A DNA stretch of 23,484 nt, taken from contig JAICWX010000120.1 in the NCBI GenBank assembly GCA_025934635.1, positions 1 through 23,484 on the forward strand, read 5' to 3'. Source of the DNA: Streptosporangiaceae bacterium. Its GTDB lineage: Bacteria; Actinomycetota; Actinomycetes; Streptosporangiales; Streptosporangiaceae. Every line of letters starts with the position of its first letter. Within the stretch, counting starts at the first letter, position 1. The notes below the pieces were generated by a model. That model did not search any database. It worked only from the letters and a program-made list of their open reading frames with translations, and was not told the origin of the DNA. Below are positions 16,515-23,484 of the stretch, in pieces. A program made the position numbers and the translations under genes.

Positions 16515-17258
16515 GTGACTGCCAAGCCTCCGGCCCTGCAGCTCTACACCGTCCGGGATCAGCTGGCCACCGACCGGGCCGGGATACTGAAGCGCGTCGC
16601 CGATTACGGCTACGCGGCGGTAGAGCCGTTCGGTATTACCAACGACCCGCAGGGGCTACGGGCCGACCTGGATGCGGCGGGCCTGTCCGTGTGCAGCGTG
16701 CACGCGATCCCCGTCGGGGACGAAGCCGAGGCCGTCATCAGCGCCGCCCGCACCCTCGGCGCGGACACCGTCATCGTCCCGTACCTGCCGCCGCCCCGGT
16801 TCGCCGATGCCGACGGCGTGCGCGGGATCGCCGCCGAGCTGAACGAGGCATCGGCCCGGCTAGCGGGCGAGGGCATGCGGCTGGGCTACCACAATCACGA
16901 TTTCGAGCTCTCCTCCCTGATCGACGGCACGCCCGCGCTGGAGGTGCTGGCCGGCCAGCTCGACGACGCGGTGCTGCTCGAGCTCGACACCTACTGGGCC
17001 GCGGTGGGCGGCCAGGACGTGCCCCCCCTGCTCGGCCGGCTGGGCGACCGGGTCGGTTACCTGCACGTCAAGGACGGCCCGGTCGTCAACCGGGAGGACT
17101 TCATGACCGCGGTCGGCTCCGGCCGGATGCCAGTCGCCGAGATCCTGGCCGCCAGCCCGTCGACCTGGCACGTGGTCGAGCTCGACCGCTGCGCCACCGA
17201 CATGATGACCGCGGTCGGGGACAGCCTGGCCTGGCTGACCGGACAGGGGCTGGCCTGA
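16515..17258 (+). CDS. Sugar phosphate isomerase/epimerase-like TIM barrel protein (short form)
   Basis: The protein has 247 residues; GTG 16515 has GAAGG 6 bases upstream. It is an AP-endonuclease-2/xylose-isomerase-like barrel. Likely metal and substrate residues are in LGYHNHDFE (His126, His128, Glu131), LELDTYW (Glu156, Asp158), LHVKDG (His184, Lys186, Asp187) and VVELD (Glu222, Asp224). These proteins isomerise or epimerise free or keto sugars, or cleave oxidised sugar derivatives. It is the first gene of the operon, and its TGA shares the base A with the ATG of the next gene (TGATG), so the two are coupled. There is no signal peptide, so it is cytoplasmic. The substrate is unknown. Confidence 0.85.
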   Translation: MTAKPPALQLYTVRDQLATDRAGILKRVADYGYAAVEPFGITNDPQGLRADLDAAGLSVCSVHAIPVGDEAEAVISAARTLGADTVIVPYLPPPRFADADGVRGIAAELNEASARLAGEGMRLGYHNHDFELSSLIDGTPALEVLAGQLDDAVLLELDTYWAAVGGQDVPPLLGRLGDRVGYLHVKDGPVVNREDFMTAVGSGRMPVAEILAASPSTWHVVELDRCATDMMTAVGDSLAWLTGQGLA

Positions 17259-18364
17259 TGAGGGGCGCGGGCCCGGTCGGTGTCGCCGTCGTCGGCTGCG
17301 GCACCATCAGCCGCGAGTACCTGCGCAACCTGACCGCGTTTCCCGACCTGCGCGTGCTGTTCTGCGCCGATATCGACCTCGAGCGGGCCGCCAAGCAGGC
17401 CGCCGCGTACGACGTGCCGGAGTCGGGAACGCCGGAGGAGGCGCTGCGGCACCCCGACGTGGAGATCGTGGTCAACCTGACCATCCCGGCCGCCCACGCC
17501 GAGGTCACCTCGGCCGCGCTGGCGGCCGGCCGGAGCGTCTGGACCGAGAAGCCGCTCACCCTCGACACCACCTCCGGGCGGCGCCTGCTGGCCGAAGCGG
17601 ACCAGGCCGGGCTGCTCCTCGGCTGCGCCCCCGACACGATGCTCGGCGCCGGGCTGCAGACCGCCCGGCGGCTGATGGCCGAGGGGGTGATCGGCGTGCC
17701 GCAGACGGCGCTGACGATGATGCAGTCACCCGGCCCCGAGCTCTGGCATCCCGATCCCGAGTTCCTGTTCCAGCCCGGCGCGGGCCCCGTGTTCGACATC
17801 GGGCCCTACTACCTGTCCTGGCTGGCCACGATCTTCGGCCCGGCCGAGCGGGTCGCGGCGGTAAGCCGCCGCAGCCGCGACACCAGGGTCATCGCCAAGG
17901 GGCCGCGGGCCGGCACGGAGTTCCGGGTGGAGGTGCCCACCCACTACTCCGGCCTGATCGAGTACGCGGCCGGCCCCGCCGCCACGTTCGTGTTCAGCTT
18001 CGAGTCGCCGCTCCCGCGGCACGGGTTCATGGAGGTCACCGGCACCGAGGCCACCATGGTGCTGCCCGACCCGAACCGGTTCGACGGCGAGATCAAGCTC
18101 CGCGCCATCGGATCCGACGACTGGGAGACCCGGCCGGTCAGCGGGGCGTCCGACGGGCGCGGGCTCGGCGTGCTCGACATGGCCCGGGTGCTGCGTACCG
18201 GGGGCCTGCTGCGCGCGCCGGGCGAACTGGGCCTGCACGTGCTGGAGACCATGGAGGCGATCGACCGGTCCGCCGCGGACCATTCGTTCCTGCCGGTGCG
18301 GTCGGGCTTCAGCCTGCCCGAGCCGCTGGACTCCGCCTGGGATCCCAAGGCCAGCACCCTGTAA
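17258..18364 (+). CDS. Gfo/Idh/MocA family oxidoreductase (first)
   Basis: The protein has 368 residues. The frame is open upstream to 16448, but ATG 17258 overlaps the previous stop by one base and gives the family N-terminus. The NAD(P)-binding motif is VAVVGCGTISREYL (9-22). The EKP motif with the catalytic lysine is at 97-99 (WTEKPL), and FDIGPYYLSWL (180-190) lies in the second domain. The family oxidises sugar hydroxyls, inositols or glycosides, often at C3. Pairing with an isomerase-like barrel on each side suggests an oxidised sugar intermediate. The stop TAA lies inside a duplicated 13-base sequence (see repeat at 18354). Confidence 0.9.
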   Translation: MRGAGPVGVAVVGCGTISREYLRNLTAFPDLRVLFCADIDLERAAKQAAAYDVPESGTPEEALRHPDVEIVVNLTIPAAHAEVTSAALAAGRSVWTEKPLTLDTTSGRRLLAEADQAGLLLGCAPDTMLGAGLQTARRLMAEGVIGVPQTALTMMQSPGPELWHPDPEFLFQPGAGPVFDIGPYYLSWLATIFGPAERVAAVSRRSRDTRVIAKGPRAGTEFRVEVPTHYSGLIEYAAGPAATFVFSFESPLPRHGFMEVTGTEATMVLPDPNRFDGEIKLRAIGSDDWETRPVSGASDGRGLGVLDMARVLRTGGLLRAPGELGLHVLETMEAIDRSAADHSFLPVRSGFSLPEPLDSAWDPKASTL

Positions 18365-18382
18365 GCACGGCACCCTGTAAGC
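18354..18382 (+). repeat. Near-tandem duplication spanning the stop codon of the first dehydrogenase gene
   Basis: GCACCCTGTAAGC occurs at 18354-18366 and again at 18370-18382 (period 16). The first copy holds the real TAA stop (18362-18364), and the second places the same codon context just downstream. Confidence 0.7.
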
Positions 18383-18416
18383 CCACCACCTTAGGATCAG
18401 CTTGACGGGAGGTCCG

Positions 18417-19604
18417 GTGACAGAGGAAACCGCGGGCCCGCCGGTACTCGGCGTCGGCCTGGTCGGCTACGCGTTCATGGGCGCGGCCCACTCCCAGGCC
18501 TGGCGGACCGTGCCGCACGTGTTCGACCTGCCGCTGCGGCCCGCCATGGCCGCACTGTGCGGCCGGGATCCGGTCGCCGTGCGCGCCGCGGCGGACCGGC
18601 TCGGCTGGGCCGCCACCGAGACGGACTGGCAGGCCCTGATCAAGCGGGACGACGTGCAGCTGGTGGACGTGTGCACGCCGGGCGAGTTCCACGCCGAGGT
18701 CGCCATCGCGGCGCTCGAGGCGGGCAAGCACGTGCTGTGCGAGAAGCCGCTCGCCAACACCCTGGCCGAGGCCGAGGCGATGGCGGCCGCGGCGGAGCGG
18801 GCCGCTGCCCGCGGGGTCCGCTCGATGACCGGGTTCAACTACCGCCGTGTCCCGGCCCTGGCCCTGGCCCGCCAGCTGGTCACCGAGGGCAGGATCGGCC
18901 AGCTCCGCCACGTCCGGGCGAGCTACCTCCAGGACTGGCTGATCGACCCGTCGTTCCCGCTGACCTGGCGGCTTCAGCGCGAGCGGGCCGGATCCGGCGC
19001 GCTGGGCGACCTGGGCGCCCACATCGTCGACCTGGCCCAGTACCTGACCGGGGAGCCGATCGCGGGCGTCTCCGCGGCCACCGCCACCTTCGTCGCCGAG
19101 CGGCCGCTGCCGGAAGCGGCGGACGGCTCCGCGCATTCCGGCCCGCGCTCCGGGCCGGTCACCGTGGACGACGCCGCGGTGTTCACCGGCCGGATGCGCT
19201 CGGGTGCCCTGGCCACGTTCGAGGCGACCAGGTTCGCGGCGGGCCGCAAGAACCAGCTGCGGATCGAGCTGAACGGGGACGGTGGCAGCCTGGCCTTCGA
19301 CCTCGAGCGGCTGAACGAGCTGGAGTTCTTCGACCGGGCCGGCGACAGCGCCGAGGCGGGCTTCCGCCGGATCCTGGTCACCGAGCCCGCCCACCCCTAC
19401 CTGTCCGCCTGGTGGCCGCCGGGCCACATCATCGGCTGGGAGCACACGTTCACGCACCAGGCCCGGGACCTGGTGACCGCGATCGCCACCGGCGGGGAGC
19501 TGGCCCCGACGTTCACCGACGGCCTCCAGGTGCAGCGCGTCCTGGACGCGGTCGAGCGCAGCGCCGCCAGCGAGGCCGCGTGGACACCCGTACCGACGAA
19601 CTGA
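18417..19604 (+). CDS. Gfo/Idh/MocA family oxidoreductase (second)
   Basis: The protein has 395 residues. GTG 18417 is preferred because GGGAGG (18407-18412) lies 4 bases upstream; the in-frame TTG 18402 would put that site inside the gene. The Rossmann start is [19 protein letters not shown] (11-29). EKP is at 109-111 (LCEKPLAN), and [11 protein letters not shown] (197-207) supplies the Asp/His/Asp residues typical of the active site. It is about 30 residues longer than the first dehydrogenase of this operon and not closely similar, so the two likely oxidise different substrates. It is separated from the next gene by 34 bases. Confidence 0.9.
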   Translation: MTEETAGPPVLGVGLVGYAFMGAAHSQAWRTVPHVFDLPLRPAMAALCGRDPVAVRAAADRLGWAATETDWQALIKRDDVQLVDVCTPGEFHAEVAIAALEAGKHVLCEKPLANTLAEAEAMAAAAERAAARGVRSMTGFNYRRVPALALARQLVTEGRIGQLRHVRASYLQDWLIDPSFPLTWRLQRERAGSGALGDLGAHIVDLAQYLTGEPIAGVSAATATFVAERPLPEAADGSAHSGPRSGPVTVDDAAVFTGRMRSGALATFEATRFAAGRKNQLRIELNGDGGSLAFDLERLNELEFFDRAGDSAEAGFRRILVTEPAHPYLSAWWPPGHIIGWEHTFTHQARDLVTAIATGGELAPTFTDGLQVQRVLDAVERSAASEAAWTPVPTN

Positions 19605-19638
19605 TGCTGATGCCAGCCGACCCGAGGGAGCCCTGACG

Positions 19639-20646
19639 ATGCCCCGTCCCTTCACCTTGTTCACCGGTCAGTGGGCTGACCTGCCCCTGGAGGAGATCTG
19701 CCAGCACGTCAAGGAGTGGGGCTACGACGGCCTCGAGCTGGCCTGCTGGGGTGACCACTTCGACGTGCAGCGGGCGCTGACCGAGGACGGCTACCTGGCC
19801 GGCCGGCACGAGCTGCTGGCCAAGTACGACCTGAAGTGCTGGGCGATCTCCAACCACCTGACCGGGCAGGCGGTCTGCGACCACCCCATCGACGCCCGCC
19901 ACCAGGCCATCCTGCCCGCCCGGATCTGGGGCGACGGCGAGCCGGAAGGCGTGCGGCAGCGCGCCGCGGCCGAGCTGGCCGACACCGCGCGGGCGGCCGC
20001 GGCGTTCGGGGTGGACACCGTGATCGGCTTCACCGGCTCGTCGATCTGGCACACGGTGGCGATGTTCCCGCCCGTGCCCGAGTCCATGATCGACGCGGGC
20101 TACCAGGATTTCGCCGACCGCTGGAACCCGATCCTCGACGTGTTCGACGCCGAGGGCGTCCGCTTCGCCCACGAGGTCCATCCCAGCGAGATCGCCTACG
20201 ACTTCTGGACCACCCACCGCGCGCTCGGGGCCGTGGACCACCGGCCCGCGTTCGGCCTGAACTTCGACCCGAGCCACTTCGTCTGGCAGGATCTCGACCC
20301 GATCGCGTTCCTGGACGAGTACCGGGACCGGATCTACCACGTGGACTGCAAGGAAGCCCGCAAGCGGCTCGACGGCCGCAGCGGCCGCCTCGGTTCCCAC
20401 CTGCCCTGGGGCGACCCGCACCGCGGCTGGGACTTCGTCTCGGCCGGCCGCGGCGACATCCGCTGGGAGGACATCTTCCGCATGCTGAACTCGATCGGCT
20501 ATTCCGGCCCGATCTCGATCGAGTGGGAGGACGCCGGGATGGACCGCCTGACCGGCGCGGCCGAGGCGATCACCTTCCTGCGCCGGTTCGACTTCGACCC
20601 GCCCCAGGCCGCCTTCGACGCCGCCTTCAGCTCCGGCCGCGACTAG
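19639..20646 (+). CDS. Sugar phosphate isomerase/epimerase-like TIM barrel protein (long form)
   Basis: The protein has 335 residues; GAGGGAG (19624-19630) lies 8 bases before ATG 19639. It is a xylose-isomerase-like barrel with probable metal ligands in FAHEVHPSE (Glu179, His181), NFDPSHFVW (Asp210, His213), IYHVDCKEA (His234, Asp236) and [10 protein letters not shown] (Glu295). This larger subgroup is usually found beside Gfo/Idh/MocA dehydrogenases, as here. It is the last gene of the operon. The stop TAG is inside an exact 17-base tandem duplication. The reaction is unknown; isomerisation or epimerisation of a keto-sugar, or eliminative cleavage of an oxidised glycoside, are the main options. 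Confidence 0.87.
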   Translation: MPRPFTLFTGQWADLPLEEICQHVKEWGYDGLELACWGDHFDVQRALTEDGYLAGRHELLAKYDLKCWAISNHLTGQAVCDHPIDARHQAILPARIWGDGEPEGVRQRAAAELADTARAAAAFGVDTVIGFTGSSIWHTVAMFPPVPESMIDAGYQDFADRWNPILDVFDAEGVRFAHEVHPSEIAYDFWTTHRALGAVDHRPAFGLNFDPSHFVWQDLDPIAFLDEYRDRIYHVDCKEARKRLDGRSGRLGSHLPWGDPHRGWDFVSAGRGDIRWEDIFRMLNSIGYSGPISIEWEDAGMDRLTGAAEAITFLRRFDFDPPQAAFDAAFSSGRD

Positions 20647-20663
20647 GCTCCGGCCGCGACTAG
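20630..20663 (+). repeat. Exact 17-bp tandem duplication spanning the stop codon of the long isomerase gene
   Basis: GCTCCGGCCGCGACTAG occurs at 20630-20646 and again at 20647-20663 with no gap. The first copy contains the real TAG stop and the second repeats it in the untranslated region. Confidence 0.85.
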
Positions 20664-20726
20664 CCAGCCCAGGCAGCGCTGACCGCGACATCGACAACAG
20701 TGCCACGTCGTCGTCGGCCCGGCTGA

Positions 20727-20813
20727 CCGGCATGGATGGAGCACTCAGCTGACGGCATGGATGGAGCATCGATGCTGCCGGCACGGCATTGATGGAGCAT
20801 CAATGTCGTTGCC
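20727..20813. repeat. Palindromic repeat array, right copy of the 62-bp element plus one degenerate unit
   Basis: Bases 20752-20813 match the reverse complement of 6625-6686 at 58 of 62 positions. They contain two palindromes centred on GAG; the second includes CATTGATG-GAG-CATCAATG with perfect 8-base arms. A third, half-degenerate unit (CCGGCATGGATGGAGCAC) lies at about 20728-20745. The array sits in the 326-base space between the sugar operon and the YbjQ-like gene. Apart from the array, no gene or clear promoter was seen from 20664 to 20972. Confidence 0.85.
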
Positions 20814-20972
20814 GAGCGCCCGATGCGGACTGGGTACGTGGCGGGCGAGGGCTGTGGTGCGAATGCGAATTCTGAGGCCAGGAACCCAAGCCGCGTGCCA
20901 GCCGGCGAACCTTTCACCCTGGGCGGTTCCGCCGATTACGATCGCTTTGTCGCGCGGGCTGACGGGGGCGGC

Positions 20973-21848
20973 ATGATCGACGGACGCATGGACGTACCGG
21001 CTCGGGCCGGGCCCGCGCCGGCGTGCCCGGGTCCGCTGCGCCCGGGGCAGCCGCGGGGATCATTGCTCTCGGCCAGGGAATTCGCCGCCCTGACGGGTGC
21101 GGGTTTCGATCCGGTGGGGTATGTCCTGGGCACCGCTGTCATCCGTCTCGGCTCCCCTAACCGCAGCGGGCTCTGCGACGGTCCGGGTCGGCGGCGCACC
21201 CATATCGCGCCGGCCGGCGAGATGGTCCAGCTAGCACTGTCGCGGGCGGTCGGCGAATGCGAGGCGCTGGGCGGTGACGGGATCGTCGGGGTGACGGTGC
21301 AGGCCCGGCCGTTCCCGGCGGGCGGCACCGAGTTCACCGTGCAGGGAACGGCGGTCCGGGCGCGTACCGCCGTCCGCCCGGCCGCTCCGTTCACCGCGCA
21401 TGTGTCCCCGCAGGAATTCGCCGGGCTCCTGCGGGCTGGCTGGGTGCCGGCCGCGCTTGCCGTCGGTGTCAGCGTTGGCACCCGGCACGATGACCGGCGC
21501 CGTCTGCCCGGCCTGGGCAACCGTGAGATGCCGGGCTACACCGAGCTTGTCAGTGACACCCGCGGCGTGGCCCGGACGCGGCTCATGCACGCGGCGATGC
21601 GTCACGCTGCGGAGGGGGTGGTGGTGGGCGAGATGACATTGCGCATCAGCGAGCGGCACTGCCAGACATACGAAGGGAGCCATGACCGCGTAGCCGAGGT
21701 CACGATGCTGGGTACCTCGATCGTCTCGTTCGGCCGGTCTCCGGCCACCGCTGACCGCCCGCCGCTCACCATGATGCGCCTCAATCCGGCCGCTGAGATT
21801 GCCGGCCAGGGCAAGCCCGCGATGACACGTCCAGGCGGAACCGCCTAG
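20973..21848 (+). CDS. Duplicated YbjQ/DUF74-like heavy-metal-binding-domain protein
   Basis: The protein has 291 residues from ATG 20973; the frame is open from 20823, and ATG 20988 is also possible. No start has a good ribosome binding site. Two homologous halves can be seen. The first starts SLLSAREFAALTGAGFDPVG and includes ALSRAVGECEALGGDGIVGV and EFTVQGTAVRA. The second starts HVSPQEFAGLLRAGWVPAAL and includes RTRLMHAAMRHAAEGVVVGE and EVTMLGTSIVSF. The helix plus DGIVGV pattern with a final GTAV strand is that of YbjQ-type domains, which form pentameric rings in single-domain relatives. The two-domain form is known from actinobacteria. It is probably cytoplasmic, and its role is unknown. 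Confidence 0.75.
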   Translation: MIDGRMDVPARAGPAPACPGPLRPGQPRGSLLSAREFAALTGAGFDPVGYVLGTAVIRLGSPNRSGLCDGPGRRRTHIAPAGEMVQLALSRAVGECEALGGDGIVGVTVQARPFPAGGTEFTVQGTAVRARTAVRPAAPFTAHVSPQEFAGLLRAGWVPAALAVGVSVGTRHDDRRRLPGLGNREMPGYTELVSDTRGVARTRLMHAAMRHAAEGVVVGEMTLRISERHCQTYEGSHDRVAEVTMLGTSIVSFGRSPATADRPPLTMMRLNPAAEIAGQGKPAMTRPGGTA

Positions 21849-22006
21849 AGACACCGTTCGTACCAGGCGCCATAACCTGCTGGATCCAGCAAGCCGGCCT
21901 GGAGATCACCCGGCCAGCAGTTCGTTCCCGAGGGCAACAGCGGCCACGCGCTGTTCTGGGCACGCCAGCCGGCCGGTCACCGGCCCTCAGGACGGCCAGG
22001 ATCGAT

Positions 22007-22213
22007 CTAGGCCGCTGAAACTCTCCCGGTGAGCATGACGCCGACGTGGTGCCCGGCGAACTGGTCAGCAACCGTGGCGGTGCGCTCGCCGCGGTAGGCC
22101 CACATGACGAAGTGATGACCGGGCCCGATGATCTCGTACGCTCCGGTCAGGATGAGCTCGCCCGGGACGACTACCAGCGCGGCCGTGATCACCCGCCCCG
22201 CGAGCTCCGCCAT
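22007..22213 (-). CDS. Small hypothetical protein
   Basis: The protein has 68 residues. ATG 22213 is preceded by AAGGGG 5 bases upstream on the minus strand, which supports translation. The sequence has a mildly hydrophobic first third (AELAGRVITAALVVVPGELI), then GAYEIIGPGHHFVMWAYRGE and a histidine pair in FAGHHVGVM. It is too polar for a clear membrane protein, and no family is recognised. It lies 51 bases downstream of the dienelactone-hydrolase-like gene on the same strand and may share its transcript. Coding status rests on the ribosome binding site and composition only. Confidence 0.5.
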   Translation of the reverse strand: MAELAGRVITAALVVVPGELILTGAYEIIGPGHHFVMWAYRGERTATVADQFAGHHVGVMLTGRVSAA

Positions 22214-22264
22214 CCGATCCCCTTACCACGACGAGAAACGCGGTCAGGGTACCGGCGAGCCCGG

Positions 22265-23026
22265 TCATGAGCCCAGGGTCCCGGCCAGGAAGGCGCGGGC
22301 GGCGGCGAAGGAGCGCTCGTCGGCGAGCCGGTCGTAGGCGACACCGGGCATGGCTCCGGGAGCTCCCGGAACCGCGTGCTGGTGAGTGAAGCCGTGCATG
22401 GCCCGGCCGTACATGACCAGTTCCCAGTCGGCGTCGGCCTGGTTCATCTCCTCGGCGAAGGCGGTGACGTCGCCCGGCGGGACGTGCGGGTCGGACGCGC
22501 CGTGGCAGACCAGGATCCTGGCCATCACGGCGCCGGGCACCGCGGGCCGGCTGGTGGCGAGGCTGCCGTGGATGCTCACCACGCCGGCCAGGTCCGCGCC
22601 CGCGCGGGCCAGGGCCAGCGCGGCCATGCCGCCGAAACAGAAGCCGACCGCCGCCAGCGGTCCGGCTGCCTCCGGGCAGCCCGCCAGCGCCGTCAGGCCC
22701 GCCCGGGTCCGGCGGACGAGCAGATCCGGGTCGTCGCGCAAGGCCAAGAGGCACGCCATGACCCGCTCACGGTTCCCCGTCACCCCCGGGCCGAACATGT
22801 CGCAGGCGAGCACCGTATAGCCGATCCCCGCGTACCGGCGGGCCTGTTCCCGGGCGTGCACGTCAAGCCCGGCGCCGCCGTGGATGAGCAGTATCCCCGG
22901 TCGCGGGCCGCCGTGGGCATCGTCCCAGCAGAGCAGCCCGGTCAGCGGGAGGTCGAGGTCCTGATAGGAGAGGCCGCGGGCGGCGATAGCGTCGCCGGAA
23001 GTTAGTGGAGAACTGTCGCTGATCAC
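22265..23026 (-). CDS. Dienelactone hydrolase family alpha/beta hydrolase
   Basis: The protein has 253 residues. The family triad is visible: nucleophile Cys130 in GFCFGG, Asp179 in GASDPHVP and His211 in MHGFTH. The oxyanion-hole strand ILLIHGGAGLD begins near residue 45. Members hydrolyse dienelactone in aromatic catabolism or other esters, and isolated genes like this one usually have unknown substrates. GTG 23026 is the only good start and lacks a ribosome binding site. A TAATCT box ends 7 bases before it, so a leaderless transcript is possible, although no good -35 is seen. No aromatic-degradation genes are nearby. Confidence 0.88.
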   Translation of the reverse strand: MISDSSPLTSGDAIAARGLSYQDLDLPLTGLLCWDDAHGGPRPGILLIHGGAGLDVHAREQARRYAGIGYTVLACDMFGPGVTGNRERVMACLLALRDDPDLLVRRTRAGLTALAGCPEAAGPLAAVGFCFGGMAALALARAGADLAGVVSIHGSLATSRPAVPGAVMARILVCHGASDPHVPPGDVTAFAEEMNQADADWELVMYGRAMHGFTHQHAVPGAPGAMPGVAYDRLADERSFAAARAFLAGTLGS

Positions 23027-23147
23027 GCCACGGAGATTAGCAACGGAATACCGGTAACGCCATTCATCATATCACAGAATATTTAATTTATAAAGTACCC
23101 GGGAATTGCAATTACGTTTCGGATATGGCGGCGAAGCGCTCTGATCG
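23027..23147. other. AT-rich spacer upstream of the dienelactone-hydrolase-like gene
   Basis: Bases about 23060-23125 are strikingly AT-rich for this window and include ATATTTAATTTATAAAG and the perfect palindrome AATTGCAATT (23104-23113). No gene is present. It lies between the hydrolase start and the end of the broken kinase-WD40 gene. It may contain promoter elements or be foreign or decayed DNA. Confidence 0.5.
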
Positions 23148-23484
23148 TCAGCGGACCCGCCATAGGTAGGCGCTGCCGTTGGTGCCGCTGGTCGCCAGCG
23201 TCTTGCCGTCGGGGCTGAACGCGACGGACAAGACCGCGGTCCGCATTTCCCCGGTCAGCAGGGAGGTGACCCGGCCGCCGGGTTAACCAGCGTGGCGACC
23301 GGTTTCCTGGCGGTCAGCTTCCCGGCCGGCAGATGTGCGGGTCGTCCACGGCCGCGGCCGCCCGCGACTCCCGGATGAAACGCAGGCGGAACGTCTCGTC
23401 GACGGCCATCGCCTGCGCCATGACCTTCAGCGCGACCAGCCGGCCCAGGCGCTCGTCCCTGGCCAGGTACACCACGGCCATCCC
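23148..23484 (-). pseudogene. Remnant of a serine/threonine protein kinase-WD40 gene (continues past the right edge)
   Basis: The minus strand from the edge reads GMAVVYLARDERLGRLVALK, then VMAQAMAVDETFRLRFIRES and DDPHI: the glycine loop, the VALK lysine and the alpha-C region of a Hanks-type Ser/Thr kinase. It stops at a TGA (23314-23316). Downstream, in another frame after a TAA (23283-23285), comes TAVLSVAFSPDGKTLATSG and SAYLWRVR with a TGA at 23148-23150, a typical last WD40 blade. The rest of the kinase domain and the other blades are missing between the two pieces. The gene therefore suffered a large internal deletion and frame shift. The kinase part has no start in the window. Confidence 0.75.

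Noticed and set aside
16448..17257. Upstream extension of the first dehydrogenase frame to 16448
   Set aside because: It is an out-of-frame shadow of the isomerase gene. The ATG at 17258 yields the correct Rossmann N-terminus.
18309..19664. Minus-strand open frame of 451 codons
   Set aside because: It is antisense to the second Gfo/Idh/MocA gene, with no motif or ribosome binding site.
20660..20976. Short open frames on both strands across the right palindromic array
   Set aside because: They arise from translating the repeats, lack ribosome binding sites and show more amino-acid than silent change relative to the left copy.
22065..22754. Minus-strand open frame of 229 codons overlapping the hydrolase
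   Set aside because: It is in the wrong frame relative to the dienelactone-hydrolase motifs and has shadow composition.

Overview
The window is very GC-rich, uses GTG and TTG starts freely, and carries gene families typical of actinomycetes: NarL-type two-component pairs, an XRE/ATPase regulator, a fused urease gamma-beta subunit, a Ser/Thr kinase-WD40 remnant and several actinobacterial small proteins. It looks like a chromosomal segment of a filamentous or soil actinobacterium. No tRNA, rRNA, CRISPR array, transposase or phage gene was seen.

Left part (1-6563) is signalling. A histidine-kinase N-terminus runs off the left edge (minus strand). A 1066-residue XRE-HTH/ATPase/helical-repeat regulator follows. 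After it comes a compact operon of a small secreted Asp/His/Gly-rich repeat protein, a membrane histidine kinase and its NarL-type response regulator.

Middle part (6573-15285) is metabolic. It holds an orotate-phosphoribosyltransferase-like gene whose 3' end runs through palindromic repeats, a 74-residue conserved protein, and an M19-type dipeptidase-like gene with no stop of its own. Next is a minus-strand operon of an amidohydrolase, a fused urease gamma-beta subunit and a divergent urease alpha subunit, with no nickel-insertion accessory genes. Divergent to that operon is an 815-residue flavin/folate oxidoreductase of the dimethylglycine/sarcosine dehydrogenase family. A 20-bp palindrome sits in the gap between the two.

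Right-middle part (15356-20646) is a sugar-catabolic unit. A LacI-family repressor is divergent to a four-gene operon made of two sugar-isomerase-like TIM barrels and two Gfo/Idh/MocA dehydrogenases. Matching TTTTCGA(A/G)AA boxes lie just in front of the repressor start and the operon start. A bidirectional terminator separates the repressor from the flavoenzyme gene.

Right end (20647-23484) holds a palindromic repeat array, a duplicated YbjQ-like protein, a small unknown gene, a dienelactone-hydrolase family enzyme, an AT-rich spacer and the wreck of a Ser/Thr kinase-WD40 gene.

The most unusual structural signal is a 62-bp double-palindrome element present twice in inverted orientation (6625-6686 and 20752-20813, 58 of 62 bases identical). 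The two copies bracket the whole metabolic block. Other oddities are the stop-less dipeptidase fused tail-to-tail with ureC, and two genes in one operon whose stop codons lie inside short tandem duplications.
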